The notes beneath the pieces are model-generated. The model saw nothing but the letters and a program-made list of their open reading frames with translations. It was not told where the DNA came from and made no database searches. The translations under genes were made by a program, and so were the position numbers. Positions 7,709 to 15,852 of a stretch of DNA of 19,592 bases are shown here, piece by piece (the first letter of the stretch is position 1; each line of letters opens with the position of its first letter). The DNA comes from DATARH01 sp035648415 (GTDB taxonomy: Bacteria > Pseudomonadota > Alphaproteobacteria > ATCC43930 > CGMCC-115725). The stretch is taken from positions 1-19,592 of the forward strand of contig DASRLO010000078.1 in assembly GCA_035648415.1 (NCBI GenBank), given 5' to 3'.

Positions 7709-9310
7709 TCACCCGGTCCCGATGACGCGCAGCACCTCGTCCGTCGAGGTGATGCCGGCGGCGGCCTTGGCGAGCCCGTCGCTCTTCAGGTCGATCATGC
7801 CGCCGGCGAGCGCCGCCTCGCGCAATTCGCCGGCGCCGGCGCGGGCGACGACGAGGCGGGCGAAAATCTCGTCGAAGGTCAACAATTCGGCGATCGCCGT
7901 GCGGCCGCGATAACCGGTTCCGGCGCACTCGTCGCAGCCGGTCGCGCGCCAGGCGCCGCCATGCTTCTCGCGGCAGGCGGGGCACAGGCAGCGCACCAGG
8001 CGCTGGGCGACGACGCCTTTCAGCACCGCCGCGACGAGATAATCCTCCAGCCCCATGTCGATCAGCCGGACGATGGTGCCGACCGCGTCGTTGGTGTGCA
8101 GGGTCGACAGCAAAAGGTGCCCGGTGAGGCTCGCCTGCGCCGCGATGCGCGCGGTTTCGAGGTCGCGGATCTCGCCGACCAGCATGATGTCGGGGTCCTG
8201 CCGCAGCAGCGAGCGCAACAAGCTCGCAAAGGTGAGGCCGATTGCCGGGCGCACCGGGATCTGGTTGATGCCCGGCAGCTGGTATTCGACCGGATCCTCG
8301 ATTGTCAGGATCTTGCGCTCGCGAGTGTTGACCAGGGAGAGGCCCGCGTAGAGCGTCGAGGATTTGCCGCTGCCGGTCGGGCCGGTGACGAGCAGCATGC
8401 CGCTCGGCATTGCGAGCAGGGTTTCGAGCCGGGCGCGCAGCGCCGGGTTGTAGCCGAGCTCGGCGAGGTCGAGCGGCGCGCGGGCGCGGTCCAACAGCCG
8501 CATCACGACGCTTTCGCCGTGCAGGGTCGGGACGATCGAGACGCGCAAATCGATCTCGCGGCCCTCGACGACGATACGGAACCTGCCATCCTGCGGCAGC
8601 CGCTTCTCGGCGATGTTGAGACCGGCCATGACCTTCAACCGGCTGACGATGTTGTCGTGCAGCCCGGGCGGCGGCGGCGCGAGGTCGCGCAAGAGGCCGT
8701 CGACGCGCACGCGCTGCACGACCCGGTCGGCGCTCGCCTCGATATGGATGTCGGAGGCGCGCTCGCTCGCGGCATGGCCGATCAGCCAGTTGACGTAGCG
8801 GATCGCCGGCTCCTCGCTGGCGAGGTCGCTCAAGCGGCGAACGTCGTCGCGCGCCGCCCCGGTCGGCGCACCGGCGCCGCGCCCGGCCGGGTCGTCGCCG
8901 TAGATGCGGGCAAGCGCCGCCTTCAATTCGCTCGGCACCGCGGCCCACGGCAGCACCGCGCCGCCGGCCGCGAGGCGCACCGCCTTCAGCGTGTAGTCGT
9001 CGGTCGGGTCGGCCATCGCCAGCACGAGGCCGTCATCGGTCTCCTTCAACGGCAGCGCCTGGGCGCGGGCGATGAATTCAGGGGTGAGACCGGCGGGACC
9101 GCACGGCAGCGCCGGATAGTCGCCGGGGCCGGCGAGCGGTATCGCGAGGAACTCGGCGAGGCATTCCGCCATGTCGCGCTCGTCGATCATGCCGAGCCGG
9201 GTGACGATGACGCTTTCGCTTTCGCCGCGCTCGCGGCGCAACGCGAGCACGCGGTCGCGATGCACCGCGTCGAGGCGGCCGCGCGCCATCAGGAAATCGA
9301 GCAGTTGCAT
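7709..9310 (-). CDS. gspE: Type II secretion assembly ATPase GspE
   Basis: This is a 533-residue cytoplasmic secretion ATPase that powers pseudopilus assembly with GspF and GspL. The N-terminal region (about 1-130) is the N1E-like recruitment domain. The catalytic core carries Walker A GPTGSGKSS (310-318), an Asp box LTIEDPVEY (335-343), Walker B DPDIMLVGEIRD (372-383) and a His box GHLLLSTLHTND (397-408). The zinc-binding tetracysteine motif is complete: CPAC (443-446) and CDEC (459-462). The start at 9310 (MQLLDFLMARGRL) is chosen over the open frame reaching 9547; GGAG lies about 9 bases upstream. It is first in a coupled gspE-gspF pair and divergent from gspG across 115 bases. Confidence 0.96.
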   Translation of the reverse strand: MQLLDFLMARGRLDAVHRDRVLALRRERGESESVIVTRLGMIDERDMAECLAEFLAIPLAGPGDYPALPCGPAGLTPEFIARAQALPLKETDDGLVLAMADPTDDYTLKAVRLAAGGAVLPWAAVPSELKAALARIYGDDPAGRGAGAPTGAARDDVRRLSDLASEEPAIRYVNWLIGHAASERASDIHIEASADRVVQRVRVDGLLRDLAPPPPGLHDNIVSRLKVMAGLNIAEKRLPQDGRFRIVVEGREIDLRVSIVPTLHGESVVMRLLDRARAPLDLAELGYNPALRARLETLLAMPSGMLLVTGPTGSGKSSTLYAGLSLVNTRERKILTIEDPVEYQLPGINQIPVRPAIGLTFASLLRSLLRQDPDIMLVGEIRDLETARIAAQASLTGHLLLSTLHTNDAVGTIVRLIDMGLEDYLVAAVLKGVVAQRLVRCLCPACREKHGGAWRATGCDECAGTGYRGRTAIAELLTFDEIFARLVVARAGAGELREAALAGGMIDLKSDGLAKAAAGITSTDEVLRVIGTG

Positions 9311-9425
9311 CGCGAAAGCTCCGGCGGGCCGAAGCGGGCTTGCGGCCAAGTTAGGGGGAGCGGCTGGCGCCCGCAACGGCAAAAGATTGCTGCGCCCGCG
9401 CAGGTCGGGCAAGCTCCCGCGCGCA

Positions 9426-9869
9426 ATGCCGCCCGCCCCCGCCCAGCGCCGCCGAGCAAAAGCCGAAGCCGGGTTCAGCCTCATCGAACTCTTGGTCGTG
9501 CTGGCGATCCTCGGTCTTTTGATCGGCCTCGTGGCGCCGCCGATCATCCGCTATTTCGGGCGCGCCAAGACCGATGTCGCTAAAGTCCAGATCCACGACA
9601 TCGAATCGTCGCTCGACCTCTACCGCCTCGATCTCGGGCGCTACCCGACCCAGTCCGAGGGCTTGAAGGCGCTGGTCGAGAAGCCAGCCGGGCTCGAACG
9701 CTGGCAGGGGCCCTATCTGAAGCAATCCACGGTGCCGGCCGATCCGTGGGGCCACGCCTACCATTACCGCATCCCCGGCGAGCACGGCGAATTCGACCTC
9801 TATAGCCTGGGCGCCGACGACGCGCCGGGCGGCACCGGCGAGAACCAGGATGTGGTGAACTGGCAGTGA
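9426..9869 (+). CDS. gspG: Type II secretion major pseudopilin GspG
   Basis: This is a 147-residue prepilin, the usual GspG size. A 16-residue basic leader ends in the prepilin peptidase site AEAG/FSLIELLVVL, with Phe as first mature residue and the required Glu at +5. A single N-terminal helix (about residues 17-40) is followed by the GspG globular domain, with LDLGRYPTQSEGLKALV and the calcium-loop region GADDAPGGTGENQDVVNW at the C-terminus. GspG builds the pseudopilus that pushes substrate through the secretin. No clear ribosome site precedes the ATG at 9426, so the start is somewhat uncertain; the leader/cleavage geometry supports it. It is transcribed divergently from gspEF. Its prepilin peptidase (GspO/PilD) is not in the window. 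Confidence 0.95.
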   Translation: MPPAPAQRRRAKAEAGFSLIELLVVLAILGLLIGLVAPPIIRYFGRAKTDVAKVQIHDIESSLDLYRLDLGRYPTQSEGLKALVEKPAGLERWQGPYLKQSTVPADPWGHAYHYRIPGEHGEFDLYSLGADDAPGGTGENQDVVNWQ

Positions 9870-9917
9870 CTGTTAGGGGAGAGGCCCGCTCTCAGGGCTT
9901 CGCCCGCCCGCGAAAGC

Positions 9918-10193
9918 TTATCGGTGCGGCTCGTCTCGCGAAGAATTTTTGTCGGTGCCGCGGTAGTGCTCATCGATGCTGCCCGGAGCCACGATCGGTC
10001 TCGTAAAGCCGTCGAATAGGGCCGGACTGTAATCTCCCCTCGCCGCCCTCCAATAGCGCCACACCAGAAAAGCGACGAATAGGAGCAGGAGACCGAACGG
10101 ATTTAGCGGGCCGGCAGACATCGGCCCGGCGCCGAAAAAGGCCCCGGCCGCAAGGGCCAGAACAACGCCTGTCGCGAGTGTCCTGGCAAACAT
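9918..10193 (-). CDS. Small membrane protein of unknown function (91 aa)
   Basis: The family is not recognised. Two hydrophobic segments are seen, about residues 4-22 and 29-46, followed by WRYWRAARGDY and a hydrophilic tail of about 40 residues rich in charge. It is probably a two-helix inner-membrane protein with a cytoplasmic tail. The start at 10193 (MFARTLATGVV) is preferred over the ATG at 10238 because the extension is polar and AAGG lies 8 bases before 10193. It is convergent with gspG (48 bases apart) and lies 137 bases downstream of the second cytochrome gene on the same strand, so it could be a distal member of that operon. Confidence 0.6.
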   Translation of the reverse strand: MFARTLATGVVLALAAGAFFGAGPMSAGPLNPFGLLLLFVAFLVWRYWRAARGDYSPALFDGFTRPIVAPGSIDEHYRGTDKNSSRDEPHR

Positions 10194-10330
10194 GGCAGAA
10201 CCTTGGATGCAGCGGACTCGAAGCCGCGGTGGCTTCATAGCACATAGGAATTGGGCGATTTCGTCTCGGCGACGAGGGCTGGGTGCCGCGCATTCCCGGC
10301 CTCGCGGGAAGACGCGACGATAATGACTTC

Positions 10331-11743
10331 CTACAGCTTCGCCTTGAACGCCTTCAGCGCCTCAGCGTAGGCGTCGGGCGAATATTTCTGGTCGTCGGCG
10401 ACCGCGGCATAGAGGCCGTCAAGCGCCTGGTTGAGACCGGAGATCTGCGTCTCGTCGGCCAAGCCAAGGCTCTTCATCGCCGTGACGATCGATTCGAGCG
10501 CCATCACCTGCTGCTGCGCGCCGCTATAGTCGAAATCGTGGTCTTCGAGCGCGGTGGCGATCACCGCGTCGGCCATCGCCCTGGCGTCGTCCTTGTTGAA
10601 CTCGTGCGCGACGAACTGCGGGATCAGCGCGTTCGCCGCGTCGCGGACCGCGCTCGCCTCGCGCTTCACCGCGTCCCAGCTGTCGCCGGCCGCGGCATGC
10701 AGCGCCAGGATATGGTCGCGCAACGCCTTCGCCGTATCGGGGGCGACGCGCTCGGCGGCGACGCGCAGCATCATCGCGGTCGCGTCGTAGAGCTTGATCC
10801 GGCCCGGCGGCAGCCCGCTCGAAGCCCGCGCCTCCCATTGCAGATCGCTCATCGAGTGGTGGCACGACTGGCAATCGAACAACGACAGCTCGAAATCGAC
10901 GCCCTTGGGCGCCTGCTTCTGGTCGAGGATCAGGTCCATCCGCTGCTTCACGTCGACCGCTTGCCCCACCGCCCAGAACTGCATGTCGTTGGGCCGACCC
11001 TTGCGCTCGACATAGCTCGGAGTGACGGTGAAATGCGCCGGCTCGATCGCAGTGTAGGTGTCGAGCTCGAACGGCATCGGCGGATGGCCCGCGCCCATCA
11101 TCTTGTGGGTGACGAATTTTTTGTCGCTGCCAACATGGCACGACAGGCAGCGCTCGGCGCGCGCCAGCGGCTGATCCATCGGGTACATGCCGGCGGCGAG
11201 GTTGGCCTGGTGCGTCACGCCCTGGATGTGGGTTCCGAGCCAGGGCAACGCGCCGCCGTGGCAGGCTTCGCAGCCGATGCCGTCGGAGAGCTGGAATTGC
11301 GGGCCGCGCCGGTCAACCGGCACGTTGTCGGTGTGGCAGTCGAGACAGAGCGTGGCGTGTTGGGCGTCGGCAAGCCCGAGGTTCTTGGCGATGCGCAGCG
11401 AGCGCGGATCGCTCAGCACCGCATAGGCCTTGGAGTGCTTGTCCTTTTGCGACCAGATGAAATATTCGTTCTGTTGCACGCGCGCGGCGCCGACCGGATG
11501 CGTTGCGCCGTGGCAGTTGTTGCCGGCGCAGCTTTGCACCCCGACATGGACGGGATCGGCAACCGGAGCTTGGTTTGCACCCGCGCCTGGATTTGGGGCC
11601 TGAGCTGGATTTGGGGCCTGAGCTGGACGCGGGGCCTGAGCTGAACGCGGAGCCGGAGCCCGAGCGGGAGCCTGCGCGAGCGCCGGCTCCGCCAGGCCGC
11701 ACAGAGCGGCGCAGGCGATGGCACGCCAAATCGTGCCCGTCAT
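10331..11743 (-). CDS. Exported pentaheme c-type cytochrome (paralogue A, distal gene)
   Basis: This is a 470-residue exported multiheme cytochrome. A Sec signal (about residues 1-23, ending ALA-Q) is followed by a Pro/Ala/Gln-rich linker (24-60) with six-residue repeats of the type PAQAPN. Five heme-binding motifs are visible: an unusual CX4CH, CAGNNCH (72-78), then CLDCH (133-137), CEACH (158-162), CLSCH (199-203) and CQSCHH (291-296). Candidate distal His ligands shared with its neighbour are His103 (KDKH), His172, His178, His213, His220 (GAGHP) and His237 (EPAHF). The rest (about 300-470) is helical without hemes. It resembles the cytochrome c554/multiheme group but I cannot name a function. 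Its ATG overlaps the preceding cytochrome's stop by four bases, so the pair is translationally coupled. Confidence 0.9.
   Translation of the reverse strand: MTGTIWRAIACAALCGLAEPALAQAPARAPAPRSAQAPRPAQAPNPAQAPNPGAGANQAPVADPVHVGVQSCAGNNCHGATHPVGAARVQQNEYFIWSQKDKHSKAYAVLSDPRSLRIAKNLGLADAQHATLCLDCHTDNVPVDRRGPQFQLSDGIGCEACHGGALPWLGTHIQGVTHQANLAAGMYPMDQPLARAERCLSCHVGSDKKFVTHKMMGAGHPPMPFELDTYTAIEPAHFTVTPSYVERKGRPNDMQFWAVGQAVDVKQRMDLILDQKQAPKGVDFELSLFDCQSCHHSMSDLQWEARASSGLPPGRIKLYDATAMMLRVAAERVAPDTAKALRDHILALHAAAGDSWDAVKREASAVRDAANALIPQFVAHEFNKDDARAMADAVIATALEDHDFDYSGAQQQVMALESIVTAMKSLGLADETQISGLNQALDGLYAAVADDQKYSPDAYAEALKAFKAKL
11588..11659. repeat. 18-bp tandem repeat coding the linker of cytochrome A
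   Basis: Four consecutive 18-base units start at 11588, 11606, 11624 and 11642. The first two are identical (TGGATTTGGGGCCTGAGC); the third and fourth are diverged. On the coding (minus) strand each unit adds six residues of the PAQAPN type, lengthening the linker between signal peptide and first heme. The unit is a multiple of three, so slippage would change linker length without breaking the frame. Confidence 0.85.
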
Positions 11744-13053
11744 CGCCGCATGGTCCGCTGTAGTTCCTTCAACGCCTTGACGAAATCCTCGTGCCGCACC
11801 GCCTTGTCGCTGGTGAAGGCGGTATAGACCGCGCTCATCGCATTGCCGATCGTCTCGCCCTGCTGGCCCTCGATGTCGCCCGACGCTTTGAGCCCGGTGG
11901 TCAGGGCTTCGAGCGCCATCGTGATCTGCTCGTCGTGCGAGAACTCCGAATCGTTGTCCGCGGCGCCGAGCGCGATCAGCGCGTTGGCCATCGCGCGCAT
12001 ATCGTCACCGGTGAAGTCGTGGCGCGAGAATTCGGTGACGAGGCTCTGCGCCGCCTGCCGCACCCCCACCGCCTCGCGCTGCACCGCGCCCCAATCGCTT
12101 TGCGTCGCCCGGTGCAACGCCATCATGTGCGCGCTGAGCGCATTCGCCGCACCCGGCGCGACCCGGCTCGCCGCGACCTTCAGCATGACCTCGTTGGCGT
12201 CGTAGAACTTGACCGTGCCCGGCCCCAAACCGGTCGCGGTCGGACGCTCAAAGGTGCCGTATTCGTGGTGGCACGACTGGCAGTCGAACATTGAGAATTC
12301 CGGCCACATGCCCTTCGGCGCGTATTTCGGGTCGAGCACCTCGTCCATGCGGCGCACCAGCGTGACCGCCTGGCCCGTCGCCCAGACCTGGATGTCGGTG
12401 ACCTTGCCCTTGCGCTGGATATAGCTGGCGTCGACGACGAAATGCGCCGGCTCGATTGCGGTGAAGGTGTCGAGCTCGAAGGCGAGGCGCGGGTGGCCGG
12501 CGCCGTAGATCCGATGGTCGATGTAATGCGCGGAATCGCCGAGATGGCAGTTCAGGCATTTTTCGGCCCGGGCGACCGGCTGGTTGGTCGGATAGAGCCC
12601 GGCGGCGATGTTTTGCGCATGCGACGCGCCGGAGATGTGGCTGCCGAGCCAGCGCGACGCGCCACCGTGGCAGGTTTCGCATTGAACGCCGTCGGCAATC
12701 TGGAACTGGCGGCCGCGCAAATTCGCCGGCACGTTGTCGGCGTGGCAGTCGAGGCACATCTTCTGGTTTGCCGCGTCGGGCAGGCCCAAGGCGTGCGCCA
12801 TGCGAAGCGCCCGATCCTGGAGCAGGACGTTGTAGGCGTTGCGGTGCTTATCCTTGGTCGACCAGATCAAGTACTCGTTGCCGGGGACGGCGGAGTTGCG
12901 GGGCCGCTCCGCCGCGCCGTGGCAGCTGCTGCCGCTGCAGGTCGCCACTCCGAGATGGATGCCGAGCGCCGGCTCGCCTTGCGCCAGTGCCGGCGCGCCC
13001 CAATTCGCGCTGACGAGCAGCAGGAGGATCGTGGCAAGGATAGCGCGCATCAT
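11740..13053 (-). CDS. Exported pentaheme c-type cytochrome (paralogue B, middle gene)
   Basis: This is a 437-residue exported cytochrome with a Sec signal (residues 1-25, MMRAILATILLLLVSANWGA then PALAQ). It has the same heme layout as its neighbour: CX4CH CSGSSCH (39-45), CLDCH (100-104), CETCH (125-129), CLNCH (166-170) and CQSCHH (258-263). Shared blocks include KDKH (His70), DNVPANLRGRQFQ, GSHISG (His139), His145, His180, GAGHPRLAFELDT (His187) and EPAHF (His204). The two are clearly tandem paralogues; this copy lacks the Pro-rich linker. The ATG at 13053 overlaps the upstream gene's stop (ATGA), and its own stop overlaps the next start in the same way. A second ATG follows directly at 13050. 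Likely periplasmic or secreted electron carrier; partner and substrate are unknown. Confidence 0.9.
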   Translation of the reverse strand: MMRAILATILLLLVSANWGAPALAQGEPALGIHLGVATCSGSSCHGAAERPRNSAVPGNEYLIWSTKDKHRNAYNVLLQDRALRMAHALGLPDAANQKMCLDCHADNVPANLRGRQFQIADGVQCETCHGGASRWLGSHISGASHAQNIAAGLYPTNQPVARAEKCLNCHLGDSAHYIDHRIYGAGHPRLAFELDTFTAIEPAHFVVDASYIQRKGKVTDIQVWATGQAVTLVRRMDEVLDPKYAPKGMWPEFSMFDCQSCHHEYGTFERPTATGLGPGTVKFYDANEVMLKVAASRVAPGAANALSAHMMALHRATQSDWGAVQREAVGVRQAAQSLVTEFSRHDFTGDDMRAMANALIALGAADNDSEFSHDEQITMALEALTTGLKASGDIEGQQGETIGNAMSAVYTAFTSDKAVRHEDFVKALKELQRTMRR

Positions 13054-13490
13054 CGGCTTGCTCCGAGCGTGTTGCCGGGCTGCAAATCGCCGTCCAGCAT
13101 CGCGTAAGGCTTGGCGCCGACCCCGCCGACCCGCGGGCCCCAGATGTTGATATCGGCGCATATCGGGTTGGCCCCCTTGATCGGCAGATCAAGACAGAAC
13201 GTCGAGCCGGACAGGCTCCAGTGCAGCGCTTCCGGCGTGGTGTAGGAATCGCGGGCCGGATCCCAGGCGCGCACCAGCGCCTGCCCGCCCGCGCCGAGAT
13301 AGGCTTGCAGCATTATTCGCGCGAGTTCGCCGCCGCCCGGCATGCCCGCCTTGCGCGGCACGAAGGCGACCGCGCTCAAGGTATTTCCGATGAGCTCACT
13401 CGCCGTCACCGGCGGCGGCCCGGCTGCCACCGCCGCGCCCCCCAAGGCAATCGACGACAGGACAGCCAGAACTTGGCAGGTTCGCTTCAT
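13050..13490 (-). CDS. Small exported protein heading the cytochrome operon (146 aa)
   Basis: I do not recognise the family with confidence. A clear Sec signal peptide is present (MKRTCQVLAVLSSIALGGAA, cleavage near AVAAG). The mature part begins with TASELIGNTLS and ends in a compact domain containing HWSLSGSTFCLDLP and NPICADINIWG, with Cys99 and Cys111 that could pair. It has no heme motif, lipobox or membrane segment. The general 'GNT ... W ... FC ... C' layout recalls small periplasmic domains of unknown function. The start at 13490 is the ATG directly before the signal; only a weak GGGA precedes it. Its stop overlaps the start of cytochrome B (ATGA). The coupling suggests a partner or maturation factor for the cytochromes; that is inference. 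Confidence 0.75.
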   Translation of the reverse strand: MKRTCQVLAVLSSIALGGAAVAAGPPPVTASELIGNTLSAVAFVPRKAGMPGGGELARIMLQAYLGAGGQALVRAWDPARDSYTTPEALHWSLSGSTFCLDLPIKGANPICADINIWGPRVGGVGAKPYAMLDGDLQPGNTLGASR

Positions 13491-13608
13491 GGTTTCATCC
13501 CGGCGCCCGTTGACTCCCCCTCCACCGTGGATGATCCTACCGGTGAGACGTACGTTAAGTCCACCTAACCCCCGGGGGATTTCCACGTTAAAGCGTAGTT
13601 TTCTCGCG
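13491..13608. promoter_or_regulatory. Divergent control region between the cytochrome operon and gspD
   Basis: These 118 bases must hold the start signals of both the cytochrome cassette (minus) and gspD (plus). Visible structure includes a perfect 10-bp palindrome CCCCCGGGGG (13569-13578) flanked by near-identical direct copies ACGTTAAG (13552-13559) and ACGTTAAAG (13585-13593). A TTGACT box at 13510-13515 has no good -10 partner. The flanked palindrome could be an operator, but no known regulator motif is recognised. Confidence 0.3.
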
Positions 13609-15852
13609 ATGAGCCGGCTTCTTCGGCCCTGCGAGAAGGAAAAGCGCCCGCGCGAGCCCGGGCGCAGATGGCGCGTGCCGGTATTTTTGCTGGTTTTCGC
13701 CGTAGCTGCCTGCAACGGCCCCCTAGGGTTGGGCCCGCCGCCCCCGCCTGACGCCGTGGAGCCGCTGGCAAATGCGAGTGCCGCGCCGACGCTGCTGCCG
13801 TCGACGCCTGTGCCCGGCCGCGCCGTCGCGACCCTGCCGTCGAGCCGGCTCGGCGCAAGCTCGATCCAGCCGATTGTCGTGCACGGCAGCGAATCGCCTG
13901 CCTCGGGAGGCGCCGCGAGCCCGGCCGCGAAGGGCGGCGACACGGCGCCCGACGTCACGCTCAATTTCTCGGGCGCCGACATTCGCGATGTGATCAACGC
14001 GGTGCTCGGGGAAACGCTGAAGTTGAATTACGTGATCGATCCCGAGGTCCAGGGGCCGGTCACGTTCAACGTCAGCCGCCCGATCTCGCGGACCGAAGTG
14101 CTATCGACGCTCGAGGCGGTGCTCAACAGCCGCGGCGCGACGATGGTGCAGTCGGACGGCATCATCCGCGTCATGCCGATGCGCGGCAAGGACGGCAAAT
14201 ACGCCGCCGCGCCGCCGCTCGGCTCCGGCCCGGCGGCGCAGGCGCTGGGGCAGCACACCGAAGTCTTCCCGCTGCGCTTCGTCGGCGCCACCGACATGCA
14301 GCATCTGCTGGAGAAGGTCCTGCCGGCGGGCCAGCCGGTGGCCGCCGACGACAAGCGCCATCTGGTGCTGATCCAAGGCACGCCGAGCGAGTTGCAGCTC
14401 GCCGAGGACACCGTGAAGGTGTTCGACATCGACCAGCTTTCCGGAACGTCGATGGCGCTGGTGCCGTTGCGCAATGCCGATCCGGCGGCGATGGTCGAAG
14501 AGCTGCGCAACATCTTCACGGCGACCCGCAAGGAAGCCGACACCGACTCGATCCGCTTCATGGCGATCGCCCGGCTCAACGCGGTAATGGTGATCACCCG
14601 CTCGGGCCGCTACCTCGACGAGGCGCGCAGCTGGATTTCCCGCCTCGACCGGGTCCAGGACCTCACCGAGCGGCGGGTCTATGTCTACAATCTGCAATAC
14701 GCCAAGGCGGTGCAGATCGGCGAGAAGCTGCAGGGCCTGCTGACCAATCTCGACATCAAGTTCAAGCCGCCGGCGGCGGCCACCGCGGATGGGCTGGCGC
14801 CCGCCGCGCCCGGCTTCGAGGGCCCGGCCAAGGCCGATCCGGTAAAGCCGGTCTCGGGGCCCGAGCCGCTGCCCTCGGGGGGCACGGCCTCTCCACCGCC
14901 GCCCGGAGCCGGCGCGGCGCCGCAGCCGGCGCAAAAGGAGACCGGCGTGCGAATCGAGGCCGACGAGGCGCACAATTCGCTGCTGATCTCGGCCAATGCG
15001 CGCGATTACGAGCTGATCCGCCAGGTCCTCGCCGGGATCGACGTGCCGCCGCTCCAGGTGCTGATCGAAGTCACCGTCGCCGAGGTCGTGCTCAACGACA
15101 ACCTCAATTACGGCGTCGAGTACTTCATCAATTCGGGCAAGACCCAATCGCTGCTGACGACCAGCAACGTGGCGTCGATCGCCCCGGTCGTGCCGGGCTT
15201 CAACCTGGCCTGGGTCGCCGGCAATTTCGCGCCCAAGGCGATCCTCGATTTGCTGTCGCAGGTGACCCAGACCAAGGTGATTTCGACCCCGCGGCTTCTG
15301 GTGCTGAGCAACGAGACCGCGCGGCTGCAAGTCGGCGACGTGGTGCCGATCATCACCCAGTCGGCGACCAGCACCGTCACCAACAACCCCTCGATCGTTA
15401 ACAACGTCACCTACAAGGAAACCGGCGTCGTGCTCGAGGTGACGCCGCGGGTCAATTCGGGCGGCTATGTGACGATGGACGTCAACCAGTCGGTCAGCAG
15501 CGTCGTCAACACCACGACCTCGACGATCGATTCGCCGACCTTCCAGCAGCGCCGCCTCACCAGCACGGTCAGCGTCAAGACCGGCGAGACGATCCTCCTC
15601 GGCGGTCTCATCCAGCAGACCGACAGCCGCGATTCGCAGGGCATCCCGATCCTCCACGACCTGCCGGGTATCGGGCCGCTTTTCGGCAGCCACACCAATG
15701 GCGCCGGACGCACCGAGCTCATCATGCTGATGACGCCGCACGTCATCAGCAACGACGCCGATTCGCGTGGCTTGACGGCCAGGATCGAGGACCAGTTCCG
15801 CACGGTGCTGGACGGCCGAACCCTCGCCGCCCCGCGGGTGCCGAGCCGCTAG
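13609..15852 (+). CDS. gspD: Type II secretion outer-membrane secretin GspD, lipoprotein form
   Basis: This is a 747-residue secretin forming the outer-membrane channel of the T2SS. After a basic N-terminus comes the hydrophobic stretch VPVFLLVFAVAAC, a lipobox with Cys35. The +2 residue is Asn, which is not an inner-membrane retention signal. Domains in order: N0 (about 115-190), N1 (217-275), N2 (282-350), N3 (356-480) interrupted by a Pro/Ala/Gly-rich insert (386-444), and the secretin core (480-713) with TKVISTPRLLVLSN, the gate region, ILLGGLIQQ and IPILHDLPGIGPLFG. Little follows the core, so no S-domain for a separate pilotin is visible. This matches the self-piloting HxcQ type. The ATG at 13609 is the best start, but its ribosome site is poor. 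It is divergent from the cytochrome cassette. Confidence 0.94.
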   Translation: MSRLLRPCEKEKRPREPGRRWRVPVFLLVFAVAACNGPLGLGPPPPPDAVEPLANASAAPTLLPSTPVPGRAVATLPSSRLGASSIQPIVVHGSESPASGGAASPAAKGGDTAPDVTLNFSGADIRDVINAVLGETLKLNYVIDPEVQGPVTFNVSRPISRTEVLSTLEAVLNSRGATMVQSDGIIRVMPMRGKDGKYAAAPPLGSGPAAQALGQHTEVFPLRFVGATDMQHLLEKVLPAGQPVAADDKRHLVLIQGTPSELQLAEDTVKVFDIDQLSGTSMALVPLRNADPAAMVEELRNIFTATRKEADTDSIRFMAIARLNAVMVITRSGRYLDEARSWISRLDRVQDLTERRVYVYNLQYAKAVQIGEKLQGLLTNLDIKFKPPAAATADGLAPAAPGFEGPAKADPVKPVSGPEPLPSGGTASPPPPGAGAAPQPAQKETGVRIEADEAHNSLLISANARDYELIRQVLAGIDVPPLQVLIEVTVAEVVLNDNLNYGVEYFINSGKTQSLLTTSNVASIAPVVPGFNLAWVAGNFAPKAILDLLSQVTQTKVISTPRLLVLSNETARLQVGDVVPIITQSATSTVTNNPSIVNNVTYKETGVVLEVTPRVNSGGYVTMDVNQSVSSVVNTTTSTIDSPTFQQRRLTSTVSVKTGETILLGGLIQQTDSRDSQGIPILHDLPGIGPLFGSHTNGAGRTELIMLMTPHVISNDADSRGLTARIEDQFRTVLDGRTLAAPRVPSR

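Noticed and set aside
9880..9894. Short inverted repeat GAGAG/CTCTC after gspG as a terminator
   Set aside because: Five-bp stem without a T run; too weak to call.
10283..11644. Long plus-strand open frame (453 codons) opposite cytochrome A
   Set aside because: Arg/His/Gly-rich shadow of the heme protein on the other strand; no motif, and the minus-strand frame carries five heme sites.
11588..11659. Tandem repeats considered as a CRISPR array or regulatory iterons
   Set aside because: Units are 18 bases with no spacers and lie inside a coding frame as a Pro-rich linker.
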